A DNA stretch of 64,000 nucleotides from Symsagittifera roscoffensis (lineage: Eukaryota; Xenacoelomorpha; Acoela; Convolutidae): the NCBI RefSeq assembly GCF_963678635.1, contig NC_087066.1, forward strand, positions 20,679,996 to 20,743,995, written 5' to 3'. The translations under genes were made by a program, and so were the position numbers. Shown piece by piece: positions 21,001 through 33,039 of the stretch. The notes beneath the pieces were generated by a model. It saw only the letters and a list, made by a program, of their open reading frames with translations, was not told where the DNA came from and did no database searches. Within the stretch, counting starts at the first letter, position 1. The number at the start of each line of letters is the position of its first letter.

Positions 21001-24000
21001 GCGGAATCCGCTGAAATTTTGTTTGTGGAATCCACTTACATTTTGGAACATATTTTAAGACTTGTCTCAGGAATCCAGGAACATACAGACACAAAATTGT
21101 GCTCCTATCCAGTGCACAGTTTGGCCTCGTAATGTCTGAAAAAAGTTTGGTCGATACAGCCAGTTTTGGTCGAGTCGGTCGAAACATAGCACGCTAGGGT
21201 TGAACGCAGTCGAACATATTTTTGCTTCAGTTGAGTCGGTCTAGATATAGCCGGTTTGAATCGAGTCCGTCGGAACATAGCCTTCTTTGGTCGGGTCGGT
21301 CGATACATAGCCATCTTTGGTCGAGTTGGTCGAAACATAAGTCGAACACCTCAACCCGGGTTCATTGTATAATTATTTCTAACCACTGAGCGGTAATAAC
21401 CTTGATCAAAAACAAAATTGAGAAAACTGCCTTAGATTATGATGACGATGATATTTGATATTCGGTCATTAATGTAGCTGTGTCCTAATTTATAACCAAT
21501 TTTTTAAGAAAATTGATCAAACCTAACGCTGTTAGATTCAAAAACTTTGGCTCTATTTCGGTAAGATTATGCCTATTTCGGTAAGATGATGCCTGTCAAT
21601 GATGCCTGTAATTTTTTCTGAATATCGAAAGGGTGGTTCATTTGAACAACAGTGGAGCTAAGCTGACCTCTCTGTGAACTTGAGGTGTTTCTTGATGTAG
21701 CTGAGTCTGTCTAGGAAGCAGACACTCCTCACAATCCACTCGAGGAAGTTGATGGAGGTGACTATGGCGATGAACATGAGCCAGAACCACACAAACAGGT
21801 AGATCTTCTCATTGAACAGATTGATGCTCAACACACACTGCACTGTGTACTGCTGCACGTTGCCTAAGAAACAAGAAAGAAATTAAAAACATTTTTTTAC
21901 TGGATTTTGTCTTGTTAATTATCTCCTACCCCCCATGTTTTGATGCAAGGCAAGTGGGTGCTTTGTAACAAAGTACACATATTTGCTTAGCTGTTGAAAT
22001 AGTTCTTCAAAGAGGTGGAAAATCTTTATTTGGTATCATAGGGAGGATGGTTAACAAGATCCTTCTTACCGAATTAGAAGCGATAATTAGTTTGTTTTAG
22101 TTATGCTATTTAAAAAAAATAATAAGTAGAAGAATAATGCGACGCATCCATCTTTTCAATTAGGAAATTTGATAACTGAATCTATTTTTTGGTTGTTTAA
22201 TTTCTGATAATGATTAAGATAGCCCCCAATGAAATCACTTTTCGATCCGTAGCTCAAGGTAGCTTAACTTTGAAAGCACTTCTAAAGATATCTATTCTCA
22301 AGCACGATTTTAATAGCACCTTTGCAAATATTTCTGTGATTTTGAACACGATGATATAATAATGAATTTGATGAAAATTTGACTAAAAAGAGTTCAGAAA
22401 TAGAAGACAAACAAACACATTTCACAAAAAATTTGAAATAACCGGATCCAGTTCAAATCAAGCATATTGAGAATATAAGCTTTTAAAATTAAATTAACAA
22501 TTTAGAAGGAAGATTTCATAGAATCCGAACTCTCTAATTCAGACAGCATAAAAATTTAAACAATAGAAAATAGTCTAATGTTAGGCTTACTTCCTCAGAT
22601 GTCTATAAAATGGGAAAAAAACTAGGCTAATTTCACCAAATATCGACGTTTCCACAAAGCGATCACCCACCGAGCACCCTGGTGGTGAAGTCGCATAGAG
22701 TGACTTGTGGGAATCTGGGGGAGTTTTCCCAGTTCTGTCCAATCCACAGACGTCGAAGCACGTCCAGTCCGTAGAAGCGGTAATCATAGCCGAGCCACAG
22801 ATCCAGGGCTATAATCTGGACGCAGACATTGGTCAAGCAGAGTGCCTGCGTCGCTCAAAGGTCAAAGGTTTGTGTACAGTTGAATAATATTACTACTCAA
22901 TTTGGTTAAATTTGATTTGGAAGAAAGTACAGATTTATATAATCAAAAGTTATTACAACGATACAGAAAAATTCAAACTGTTCTGGCGAGATGCTACAGG
23001 AACTAAAATTGATCCAACACCTTTTTTGCTTTTTTGTATCAGCCAAGTCACAAGCGAAACCCGATAAAAAGTTCTCAAATGAGGTCGCCGGCGTGGTTTG
23101 ACCTTTGAGGCTAAGTATGAGATGATGAGGAAGTTTCCGTATCGTCTGCTGCACACCGGGAGGATGATGGCCCTGGAGAGGAGTGCCCGGACCCTCTTTC
23201 CCACACTACGCTGCGACCCCTCCACCTCCCGATGACTATACATTAGCAACACCATCTCAGCACTAGGTTTTTCTTTCAGTTTCCCTACCCCTCGTTAACT
23301 TGGAATATAAAGTTGCCTTAAAGAGTTCCGTACTTTCTTCGATAGTCAGATCAAAAACTGTTCAATTGCATGATTTTTTTTTACTTTGTTCACTTGTTAA
23401 CAGCTATCATACAAAAAAATAAATTTGTAAACAAGCAAACTGTGCTCTGAGTTAAGCTTCTCTCTTAAAATTAACCAGATCCTGAGGAGCTAACCACAGT
23501 TTTAAAAAAACGCCTCCGCCTATTCACAGCCAGAATAAATTAATTTGAACAATTCCCTCCCAATTGACTATGTATAGAGTATAGACGAGGCTCGGGTTGA
23601 CGTACATAAAAGAAAAATACTTATCATACAATTTTACATATGGCGACTATGGAATAAGCTTATCATAACAATTTTCATACAAAATTTAAAAACTGTATTA
23701 AACGTTTTTAGAGAAATACTTCTGTTCTATTTCCATCTTTTGAATCTTTCTGCTCGATAAAAACATGATTTTAATTTTGTCAACCGAGGGGTTTTGAATC
23801 TAATTGATTCAGGTTTGACCTTTTCCACTCTTGTTACTCGAAAAAATCAATAAGTTCAATAAGTTACATAACACTGTGGGTCGAAATCAAGGAAGCACGT
23901 TTTGCCTCTCTCTCGCTCCATTTAATTAAAGCAGCTCTCATTTCATTCCTCGAATATTTTCTTTTTTAAAGTACCGCAATGAATGAAGGGCGAAATGTGT

Positions 24001-27000
24001 GAGGGGTCAAATGAGTTTCTATAAATAGATCTAGATAGATCAAGAGATAAGCGAAACATGCTTCCTTGATTTCGAGAAACAATGTTATATAACTTATTGA
24101 ACAATTTTCTTTCTTTTTTAAAGTAACAGTGGTGGACAGGTCAGATAAACCTGAATCAATTCAATTCAAACCTTGCGTTTAAGAATATTTTATTCATAGG
24201 TACTTTGGTTTTTTTAGTCATAAAGTATTACCTGTCACTTTTTGAGCATTTGAAAATTGAATTTCGGTAATTGCTTTTCTTTTACCAAAACGGGTGGCAA
24301 TTTCCTAGCTTTGTAAAGGCTTCAGCTCAATGCTAAAACAGCTTTACAGGTTGCTACAAAAAGATTTTCTCAGGAAAAGGGCGGTTCGCTTTCCCTGAAA
24401 AATTAAAATTGAGGAAGCTTCAGAAGTTTCGACAAAAGAGAACCAATTCCTAAAAATTGGGAGACAATTTAAAGACATTTAGAAAAACAAAGAAGACATA
24501 ATTTAATTCCCACTCATCGTAAAAAATCGTATCGCTTCGTTGTTAGTTGAACCTGAGACAAAATTTGTCAAAATGGGCAGCCGTGTATTGGAGTGTCCTG
24601 GCCCATCTTCTGTTTTCGAACGTGAATTCGAAGCTATTGAGGATGCCGACCATTTTGGGCAGATTGATACCGGAAGTGAAGCAGGTGGCCCGCCAGAGTA
24701 CTTTGGGGAGAGTGAATAGAATGGCTTGGATTGAGAGTAAAATGGGAACCCATTGGTAGTAACGGATCTCCACAGCTAATTACACGACACATTTGAGGAA
24801 AGATGTTGACCAGCGTTTGAATTGAGATATAATTTAACTTTAAATTCTATATTTAAGTGAGTTGACATAAATTACCGAAGTTGAGTTCAAGCAATATTTT
24901 TGTGTTAGCTTTACTCTTGCCAAACTTAGGTCAAAAATGTCATAGAACAGTGCAGGGGGCGGATCTAGGATTTTCTCGACGGTAAGCGGATTTGCAAAAA
25001 TTTAAAATTTGTCGACCTGACCTTTTTTAGGTCGTCCAAATTGATTTTCTGAGCTCTACCCATGCACTGAAAAGACCCTGTTTTGGCCAAACTTTCTGCG
25101 CCGCAGGCAAACTTTTAGGCAGTTTTCGGAAAATTTTGACCAAAAAACGCGCCTTTTCGGCGCACGCTCTCCCCTCAAAATTAGCATATATTGGCGCCAA
25201 AGGCTCCTTTAGAAACTTTTTAGGGTCCGTCACCAAGTATGGATATCTCACAATAGTACAAAGGGGGACCCTTAAGGCCGGCAAGGGGTCGAATCCCTGA
25301 GGGGAGGTGTCCGCCCGCCCCCACAATCCGCCCCTGGAACAGTGCAAAATTTGGTCTGCGAGTTTTCAAAAATCATAAAAAACAAGTTGCCAACATTTAC
25401 TGGTTCGTTGGCATTTTCTATTGAAAAGACATATCGGTTGGCGTTTTTAACTGAATTAAAACACATACACAGGTGAACATCAGACCTCTCCTATAGTGGA
25501 CATTGTTAAGTGCGATGTGATTGTCGAATGAGATAAAGTAAGTGTTGGAAATCCAGCAGATGTTGTCAGTATACTCCACCCATGCGCGGGAAAAGTGGGC
25601 TGGGCACCAACAGTTGATTGGTTCGCCTGGTTGAGAGAGAGAGAAAGAAGAGGAAAAGAGACACTGGCGCAATGAAAAACTTCAACTTGATGACTTGCCC
25701 GGGTCAACTTCCATGCTCAAAAAAATGCTTGTCATACATTTTCATAAATGGTAAAATGGTGTTTAATGGGAAATTGCTTATCAAACAATTTCATACAAGA
25801 TAATGCTTGTCATTCCTTTTCATAGACGGATTGCAAGGAGAAAAAAACGTATCATACAGTTTCTATCAATAAAAATTGCATGATAGAATAAAATTTTCCA
25901 AAATAAAAAGGGGACATTTTTCTCTTCTTTTTTTCGCAAAATCGGTTCACTGCTCTAAAATGTGATTTTTTATAAAGTAGAACAGATGAAAAATTTTTGA
26001 TACAAAAATCAAAATGGACTATGAAATATATATGTGAACGCAAATTTAATACTTTGTATTTTAATATGACAGACAAAACAAGACTGCTCGTATCAGGGCG
26101 AAGACCTGAATGTTCCGACTGCCTTTTAAAGTTTATGTAGCAGCAGTAATAACATAAAAATTTAAATGAAATAAAATAAAATGAAAATTTTTTTTCTAAA
26201 ATTTGAAATTTTTTATGAAAATCATCTCCCCACACGCCATATAAAGTACAAAATGAGAGATTTCGTTCCTTTAAACAAATCAATTGTGGCAAATAAGCTT
26301 CGTTCAACCAATTTGGAACGATTTATAAGACGGATTAAATCTCCGCTTACGCGTTAATAGCGCGAATTATATCGCGCGTTAATTGTCCCAAATTGGTCAA
26401 AATGGCCAGTATGGCAATCTTTAAACCCTCATAACTTTACGAAACATGATCACAGGTGAAATATCTTTACAAATTTAAGCTCAGGACAACACTGGCTTTC
26501 GAATGATATAAGAAATTCCGTCAAAAATGGCTAGTTAAAAAGTCGAAATTTGTCTGAAGAAAAAAAAACCCACCCCGAGCACAAATATTCCGTTACTTTC
26601 GTATCGAAAGTCGGAACAATAAAATCGGTTAAAACATAGCTCATAATTTTCAGTGAATGACAAGAAGACGGTTCTGATCCAGACAGTGAACTTAACAGCC
26701 AGAGTTGAGATTCAGTAAAGCAACTAATAATGGAGCCTCTTCGAAAACCACGGATATACAAAAGTTGACTAACTAAAGGTTAAAAGAACAAGACTGCTCG
26801 TATCAGGGTGAAGCCCTGAATGTTCTAACTGCCTTTTAAGGTTTATGGAGCAGTAATCACATGAAAAAATTGAATGTAATAAAACAAAATGAATTTTTTT
26901 TTCTGAAATTTGAACTTTTTAATGTCAATCATTTCCCCACACGCCTTATAAAGTACGAAAGAATAGATTTCGCTGCTAGTAACAATCAATTATGGCAAAT

Positions 27001-28975
27001 AAGTTTATTTCAACCAATTTGGAACGATTTCTAGAACGGATTAAATCGTCGCTTACGCGGTAAAAGTGCGAAATATATCCCGCGTTAATTGTTCCAAATT
27101 GGCCAAAACGCCAATTTTTAAACCCCCATAATTTTACAAAAAATGATTACAGGTGAAATTTTTTTTCAAATTTAGGCTCAGGACAACAATACTTTTCGAA
27201 CGAGATAAAAAATTTTTTAAAAATTTCATCAATCAAAAATGGCTAGTTAAAAAATCGAATTTTGTCTGAAGAAAAAAAACCCCACACCGAGCACAAATGT
27301 TCCGTTACTTTCGTATCGAAAGTCGGAACAATAAAATAGAAAAATTGAATGGAAATGTTTCTTTTCTATTCCATATGAAAAGTGCAGCGAAGTCCACTGG
27401 ACTTCGAAAAGACAAAAAAAGTGTCTAATTAAGAATGAGAGTCAAATTAACTAAAAACTCAATTCGCCACAACTAAAGCAGGAGCAAGCTACCCAATTAG
27501 ATGAAAATTTTTAGCCAAATTTGAATCACTAACTATTACAGCAGTTAGACTTGTTTTTGTTTGTTTGAAGGCAATCATGTTCTGAAACAATTATTCGCTT
27601 ACCGTCTATTTTTTTCCAATTATCCGACAAACGCCCTAATTTTGTTTGTTTTCCTCGTTATTAAGTTCACTGTCTATATTAGACTCGTCTTGCCATTCAC
27701 CCCATTTTCAACCATCAAAATTTTCCAAGTTAAATATTCATAGAATTATACAGTTAGTGCTTTTTTTCCGGAAGAAATTGACATGGCAAATCTTCTTATG
27801 TGAGTTTATTGCAACTAAACCATTAGAGCTTCTTATTTGAGAAGATCCTTGGTTAGTGTGCTTTCCGACAACGCGAAACTATAAAGTAAAGCTCAAAGCA
27901 TGTATATATATATACAGGGGCGGATCTAGGATTTTCTCGAGGGGGGGCGGATTTTGGAAAAAATTTTCCAAAATTTTGACGACCTTTTTTTTTTTTTTTA
28001 GTCGACCAAATTGATTTTTCGAGCTCTCCCAAAGCACTGTTTTTGCCCCTATTGTGGCAAAATTTTCTGCGCCGCAGGCGAATTTTGGAAAAAAACAGTC
28101 AAAAAAGCCGTTTTTGGGCACTTTTTGAAAAATTTTGACAAAAAAATTGCGTTTTTTTTGGCGCGCGCTCCCCCTCAAAGTTAGTATATATTGGCGCCAA
28201 AGGCGCCTTTAGAAAAATATTAGGGTCGGTCCGCCAAAAATGGATTTCTGAAAAAGTATCAAAGGGGGACCCTTTGGGTCGGCAGGGGGTCGAATCCCTG
28301 AGTCGAAAATATATATATAATATATTATTTATAGAAAAATGCTGGTCAAAACGTTGTCATGTATGGTAAATTGTTTGCCTTACAACTTTCGTATAAGTTT
28401 CTGTACGCATGGAAGTAAGTTGAATTGCATGACAAAAATTTTGTCATTTGTGGAAATTATACGACTAAAAGTTATGTTCAATACGGGTAGAAAATATTGC
28501 GTGGGATGTCGTGTATTTCCTGTGGTCATGTCAATTATTTTTTTTTCATAGCCGACTACAATTTCATCATGTCGTGTTTTCAGAAATGAAGTCGGTCAAT
28601 TCCAAATGTTTGAGTTTGGGGTACATTTGGTATCGTGTTCACTGTTGTTCAACTATTTTGGGTGTTCCTAAATGCTGGTTAATGAATTCGTAACTTATCT
28701 GGGTCTTTTTTGTCAATTAGAACTTATTCCATTCAGTGTTATTATTGTTTGTACGGCTGGTTTCTCCTCTTTCTCTCTCTCTCTCTTTCTCTCTCTTCGA
28801 GAGAGTCTTTGAGGTATTCATACATTTGAAGAAACTAACCGACGTACTGCTTAGAAGATACCAAAAAGGCAAGGGCCACAAAAATAGAGGTGGAATAAAC
28901 ATAATGAAGACTGTCCAAGAAGTCGCCACAGTTATTCGAGGGAAATAGTTTGTGAAAAATGTGTGAAATCATCAT
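17618..28975 (-). CDS. Innexin B, complete eight-exon gene
   Basis: Exons: 28975-28840, 25626-25486, 24775-24553, 23262-23103, 22845-22671, 21863-21668, 18553-18390 and 18036-17618. All introns are GT-AG and the phases fit throughout, giving 538 codons with the stop. Innexins form hexameric hemichannels and gap junctions in the plasma membrane of invertebrates. Landmarks: SSKQYVGEPINC at the end of TM1, first-loop cysteines C51 and C69, YYQWVP at 98-103 before TM2, RRYGNFL before TM3, second-loop motifs VTLCDF and TVQCVLSINLFNEKIY with conserved Cys, TM4 FVWFWLMF, then YLRPDGVFMIRLLSKNTNS in the cytoplasmic tail. The last exon is a long tail rich in Asn, Gln, Ala and Ser. The start is either of two tandem ATGs (28975 or 28972). 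Introns hold many mobile elements. A second upstream set of innexin 5' exons may share exons 6-8. Confidence 0.92.
18390..18553 (-). CDS. Innexin B exon 7
   Basis: Acceptor TTTGTAG, donor GTGGGC. Encodes the conserved cytoplasmic helix region (FVNVYLRPDGVFMIRLL and SELVAALWDNY). Confidence 0.92.
18705..21360. mobile_element. Large TIR element with GTCGAAACATAG satellite, in innexin intron 6
   Basis: Left TIR cctgggttgaggtgttcgac (18705) and right TIR gtcgaacacctcaacccggg (ending 21360) are inverted copies of ~24 bp with one mismatch. The flanks carry ttcatt directly before the left end and directly after the right end, a possible 6-bp target duplication. Inside are many copies of ggtcgaaacatagtcgaaca (18730-19475 and 21136-21340). 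A second TIR element (19731-21132) is nested within. ORFs in the satellite, on either strand, are products of the repeat. Confidence 0.8.
19731..21132. mobile_element. TTACGAGGCC-family TIR element, 1.4 kb, nested
   Basis: Ends ttacgaggccaaattgtgca and gcacagtttggcctcgtaa are inverted. The interior has many short palindromes (gcggaatccgc, gtggaatccac) at 19766-20080 and 20835-21040, and about three ~160-bp tandem units (20190-20640) with tttgggattNatgaaatccc. The 199-bp copy at 13642 looks like an internally deleted relative. No transposase frame is present. Confidence 0.82.
21668..21863 (-). CDS. Innexin B exon 6
   Basis: Acceptor TTCTTAG, donor GTCAGC. Encodes the second extracellular loop end (VQQYTVQCVLSINLFNEKIY) and TM4. 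Entry phase 1 would also accept innexin A exon 5. Confidence 0.93.
21869..22670. other. Innexin B intron 5, no other feature seen
   Basis: AT-rich intronic sequence. I saw no repeat family or RNA gene in it. Confidence 0.5.
22671..22845 (-). CDS. Innexin B exon 5
   Basis: Acceptor GACGCAG, donor GTGGGT. Encodes the end of TM3 and the second extracellular loop start (YGLDVLRRLW and FPQVTLCDF). Confidence 0.92.
23103..23262 (-). CDS. Innexin B exon 4
   Basis: Acceptor ACCTAG, donor GTCAAA (weak but GT). Encodes the cytoplasmic loop and the start of TM3 (CSRRYGNFLIISYLASK). Confidence 0.88.
23790..24172. mobile_element. Foldback element, ~383 bp, in innexin intron 3
   Basis: About 130 bases at each end are inverted copies: left ggttttgaatctaattgatt.. 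and gaaatcaaggaagcacgttt pair with right aaacatgcttccttgatttc and ..aattcaattcaaacc. This gives a near-continuous hairpin with a ~120-base centre. No coding frame. Confidence 0.85.
24553..24775 (-). CDS. Innexin B exon 3
   Basis: Acceptor AATTAG, donor GTTCAA. Encodes RYYQWVPILLSIQAILF (the innexin-defining YYQW/VP motif and TM2), then VLWRA and the cytoplasmic loop. Confidence 0.93.
24953..25336. mobile_element. hAT-type MITE with perfect 8-bp target duplication
   Basis: The element starts cagggggcggatctagg and ends aatccgcccctg, inverted ends. The 8 bases gaacagtg flank it on both sides (24945-24952 and 25337-25344). TIRs of CAGGGG type with 8-bp duplications are typical of hAT transposons. 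It sits in innexin intron 2. Relatives: 15433, 27915, 55557 and a diverged inverted copy near 37610-37930. Confidence 0.95.
25486..25626 (-). CDS. Innexin B exon 2
   Basis: Acceptor CAACCAG, donor GTCTGA. Encodes the first extracellular loop, GEPINCWCPAHF through YTDNICWISNTYF, with the two conserved cysteines. Phase 1 at both ends. Confidence 0.9.
26079..26619 (+). mobile_element. M1 element, full length
   Basis: Runs from caagactgctcgtatcaggg to gtatcgaaagtcggaacaa. Ordered landmarks: CAGGGC..GCCCTG-type hairpin, ccttttaa, ccccacacgccatataaag, the central gcgcgaattatatcgcgcg palindrome, aatggctagttaaaaagtcg, ccgagcacaaat. Lies in innexin intron 1. Confidence 0.9.
26789..27331 (+). mobile_element. 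M1 element, full length
   Basis: Second copy 170 bp after the previous one, in the same orientation, with all M1 landmarks. Confidence 0.9.
27915..28305 (+). mobile_element. hAT-type MITE, right TIR missing
   Basis: Starts caggggcggatctaggattt and keeps the whole interior to ggggtcgaatccctgag, then breaks into a (TA)n run. A (TA)n run also precedes it. Confidence 0.85.
28761..28798. repeat. (CT)n microsatellite
   Basis: Tttctctctctctctctt-type run 42 bases past the 3' edge of innexin B exon 1, inside intron 1. It is polypyrimidine on the plus strand, so purine-rich in the transcript. Confidence 0.9.
28840..28975 (-). CDS. Innexin B exon 1 (start exon)
   Basis: Begins with tandem ATGs at 28975 and 28972; encodes MISHIFHKLF, FLDSLHYVY and TM1 to SSKQYV, then donor GTTAGT. 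The N-terminus is short, as usual for innexins. Confidence 0.85.
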
Positions 28976-30929
28976 AGTTGGTGCGAAAATTTTATATATT
29001 TGTAAATAAGATGACAATAATTACAATTTTCCAAAATTTTGTTTGAGAAACACTTCTACACAAGGAAGCTCACGATAACGCAGAAAATACGGAAATTACT
29101 GGAAAAATAAGTATTTAGTAGTTGGCAGTTTTTGTCTATATTTTGCATGAAAACGGGATGGACGAGCCAAGTTTTTAGTGCGATAAATCCCCGGGGTTAG
29201 TGTGATAGGTCCCCACATTTGGGCTCATTCATCCCATTCCATGACAAACTTATTCGACCCTTTTTTTAAAAAAAAAACCAATTGTGGGATTTGAACCCAT
29301 CTCTGTATGCCTAAATCTTCTGTCAAATCTTCGTTCTATCAATATTTTAAGGTCTATTTCTATTCACTCTATTTTTATGATGGTGCTCAAAAAGATTCTG
29401 AGGGTTTGTTCGCTCTCAAAATCTTCAAACCTAAGACCAGCAAATCCGAAACCCTATTTTTTGGAGTAATGCTTGTATGGGTTGTTGTTTATAGTCTCAT
29501 GAGTTTCTCTAAAATGTATGCTCAATTCATCCCGAAGATTCTGAGAGCGAACAAACTTCTGGCGTTTTTTGAGTTTTCTTTCGAAAAGAGGTTATTGAGG
29601 TCGTGATTCAGATATTGTTTTTGACTATTTTCAACTTTTGGAATAAAATATTAGTCAGGTGGTCATGTTAAATTTTGTAATTTTGTAGTTTTGTCTCCTC
29701 AATTATTCGTTCATTGATATTTTGACGGGCCGAATGAAACCTAAAAGTTTAGCTTAATAATAATCATTATAAATTTGTTTTCAAGATGGGAATAATTTGT
29801 TTATTATTTACGAAGTTTATTTTAAAAACGTCAAAATATCAATTATCAGGCCTTTATCAGGTATTTAAATGCATTGATGTCATTTATCAGTTAGATGCCT
29901 AATCAGCGCTCATTGAACAAAAAACCAAAAAGCGGTACACTTTGCTATTTATGAGCTTCATTGTCAAATAATGCTGGTTGGAGCTGAATTTAAGATAGAT
30001 ATGAGTATGGCCTCAAGTTCATCAGCTTGTTCAAATTTTTGAAAGCATACGCTAAAATAAAGCATGGGGATGCGTATTTTTCAAAAAAGCAAAGATAAAG
30101 GCGCATAATGGCGTGTCCAACGCAAATTCTACTGAATTGGAAAAAAAAAACAGTAAATAATTGACCTCGAAAGATTTAGATGGTTCAAAATAACGAAGAA
30201 ATATGACAAAGAAAAGACACAGAAGTTCGCAATGTGGTAACTCGATATGGTATTATTAACTCAATTTAACCAGGGTGTTTCTGATTTATTGTTTTCATTT
30301 CAAATTCAATTACGAACTGGCCTGACCAGAAGATAACTCTTAATTGAGTTTATAGAGATGCCAAACTGGATTTACGATTTTTTTTTCGCCAAAAAGTCAC
30401 TCTTCTTTAGTCTTTTTAAATGGTTATTTTTGTGTTAAACCAATTTTGAAGTGCACTATAAAACAACTAAAAACAGCGCCATTGGGTCAAAAAGATAAAA
30501 ATTAAAGAGAATCTCCAATAATGCTTTTACTCTTGTACCTGGAGGCAGTATAGTCCAACTTTATCAATTCTACCGAGATAGATAAAACGATCCAACGCAA
30601 AGTAACGCGATAGTCTCGAGTAAGTTCTTGGAGAAGGTTTTTTTTAAATTGGAATTTTAACTAATTCCCCGTAGAAAGAAAGAAGAGTGTATTCAATCTA
30701 TTTCAAAATTACTTCGTGAGAACCGCATGTGAAAAATTTTGTTTCGAGTCAAAAAACTTATGAAACTTAAAACATCATGTTATCTTTGAAAGCTACATAT
30801 CGTTGACTTCCAAAAAAGCATTTTTCTCAATAAGAGATATAAGGTACTTTTCTGGAAACACGTTTAAATCGTGGTTCTTTTACATCTCTTAATCAGATAG
30901 CAAAATTTATTTTGGAAGCGAAGACTTAA
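28976..30929. other. No gene seen; probable innexin B upstream region
   Basis: AT-rich. At 29283-29300 tgggatttgaaccca looks like the reverse of a tRNA T-arm, but no full tRNA folds around it. The promoter of innexin B should lie here if exon 1 is the true first exon; I cannot place it. Confidence 0.4.
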
Positions 30930-31391
30930 CAAGAATGATCTTCTTAGGGCGAAGCCCTGAATGTTCCGACTGCCTTTTAAGGTTTATGGAGTAGCGTTTA
31001 TTTTTAAAAAATGTCACTTTCAACTACAGAAAATATGAAAGAAAATCAATGTACTAAATAGACTAAATAGCAAAGTAGCAATGCATGTAGCAAAGTACTA
31101 AGTAGATTAAATAGCATACCTCAACTCAATTTGGAACAATTTTTAACACGGATCAAATCAAATCTCCGCTTACGCCTTAAAAACACAAAATAAATTGCGC
31201 GTTAAATATCTCAAATTGACCTAATTGGCAATCTTTAAACCCCGCATAATTTTTCAAAAATCAATCTTAGTCAACACATTTTTTCAAATTTGGGCTCAAG
31301 GCAACAATACTGACTAGTGAAAAAGTCCAAACTTCTCTCGAAAAAAATCCACCCACAAATATTTTGACACTTTCTTCGAAAGTCGGAACAA
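30930..31391 (+). mobile_element. M1 element, diverged
   Basis: Head caagaatgatcttcttaggg with an intact aatgttccgactgcctttta, diverged middle, tail cgaaagtcggaacaat. Confidence 0.8.
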
Positions 31392-31844
31392 TTATCCGCC
31401 GGACTAAACGTTTGCTATTATACAGAGTCCTCTCTACTTTTATGACATAGAAAATAAACTCCGAAAATTCGCCGAGAAATTGTTTTAATGAATAAAAGAT
31501 TTATAATATATTTTCTGCGTGGTTTAATTTCAGGATGGGGATTTGATAGAAATTTGATGAAGATGAGAGTGTTAACTTGGTTTTTTCGGCTTTTTTTTAC
31601 ATTTTTTTCAGATTTTCACAACTTTTGCAGTTTTTATTTTTATTTTCTTCTAGAAAATTTTTTTTTCACTGCAGTTGCAAGTGCGCTGTTCTATTTCAAA
31701 AACTCTTCAGCAAAAAGAATAACAAGTTTCTATTTTCTCGTTCAATTTGAAATCAGAATACCTTTAACAAAAGTATATCCCCAAGTTTTTACTGTGGTCG
31801 CGTATTATGAAAAAGGATCACTGGTAAAAATTTCTTTTTAAATT

Positions 31845-32022
31845 TTGGCTCAGGGCAACATTTTGTTTCGAATGATATAACAAACATTCCGTCGAATGTT
31901 ACTATTTAAAAAAATAATTATTTCGAGAAAAAATTAGCTTGGGGTCACAAATATTTGATTGGAGTCACATACATTTGCTTAGGGTCAAAAAGATTCAGTC
32001 ACTTTCTTAGAAAATCGGAACA
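31845..32022 (+). mobile_element. M1 tail fragment
   Basis: Contains ggctcagggcaacattttgt, cgaatgatataacaaacatt and a degraded end aaaatcggaacatt. The 350 bp before it (31440-31844) hold a phenylalanine-rich ORF that I regard as chance. Confidence 0.6.
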
Positions 32023-33039
32023 TTACAAGCGAGTTTAGTAGATAAAGACCGATTAGAATTTTTCGGGGCAATTTTAAGTATCTGAAAGCAAGATCCTAGC
32101 GGGCCACTTGTGATACCCTTCTTCAAATTTTTCAGAAGTGATTTGCAGATACGAAAAAATTTTGGTGGTTTATTTGTATGTGTACATAAGCACTAGAGTC
32201 TGTATTGCGGGAGTCATTAAGTCGAGTGTGAAAAAACCAACCTAAGTAAAAAGCACCCGAGTATGTAAGACAGGCTAAAAGACGCCATAGCAGCTAATTT
32301 TGCAAGACTTTCGTAACTGTTACATTGCTGTTACGTAACCATTGTTTAACCATTATGTATTTTAGACTGATTTTTGCTGCGGCTGACTTATCCTTCAGCT
32401 GGTTTATCAACCACCGTTTAAGGCACCGAAGACAAAAGACATACTCTACGACACTTTAAAATGATTTAACATAATTTTTATCCTCATATTTTATAATGAC
32501 TTTCAAAAAATGATTGGCCTAAGAAAGTCGTCCGTTTTATTTAAAGCTACGCATGTTTGAAATTGCCAATTTGGCATTCAAAATTTTCTTGAAAAGGGCA
32601 AAATTAACCGCAATGTATAAAGCAAATTGTCTGTGATTTAATTGCCATGAGACAAAAAAAAGCGTAGAGTTTGAGAGACAAATATCTGAAAGACTCGTAA
32701 TAAAATACACCTCAAAGTTACAAGAAACTCAGCCAATGGTTAGCAAAATGTGTACTGAATTTTGATTGAGAAAATACTTTGGGGTTTAAATCGCATTTTT
32801 TGAAGAAAAAACATTTGAGGCTTTTCCGAAAAATTTAGCGAGAAAACGCCAAAAAAGGATTGGTTCAAAAAAATGTAATAACGAAAAAATTCTACAAGAA
32901 AAGCAGAATATTCGATGAGAAAACGTTCATCAAAAAGGCAGAGTAACTCACATGTTCCTGCTTGGGTCCACTTTTTTGATCCGTTAAACATCCATGATTT
33001 GGGATAGGCTAGCTCTGTGGAACAGAGGAAGAAACCTGA
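32023..33039. other. No gene seen
   Basis: AT-rich, with no supported coding frame. Confidence 0.4.

Noticed and set aside
26079-26619. Hammerhead ribozyme in the M1 head or tail
   Set aside because: The hairpins are clear but the CUGANGA and GAAA core elements are not both present on either strand.
29283-29300. tRNA T-arm-like sequence
   Set aside because: No acceptor, D or anticodon arms fit around it in either orientation.
31488-31841. 117-codon Phe-rich ORF
   Set aside because: Composition reflects T-runs between two M1 pieces; no domain.
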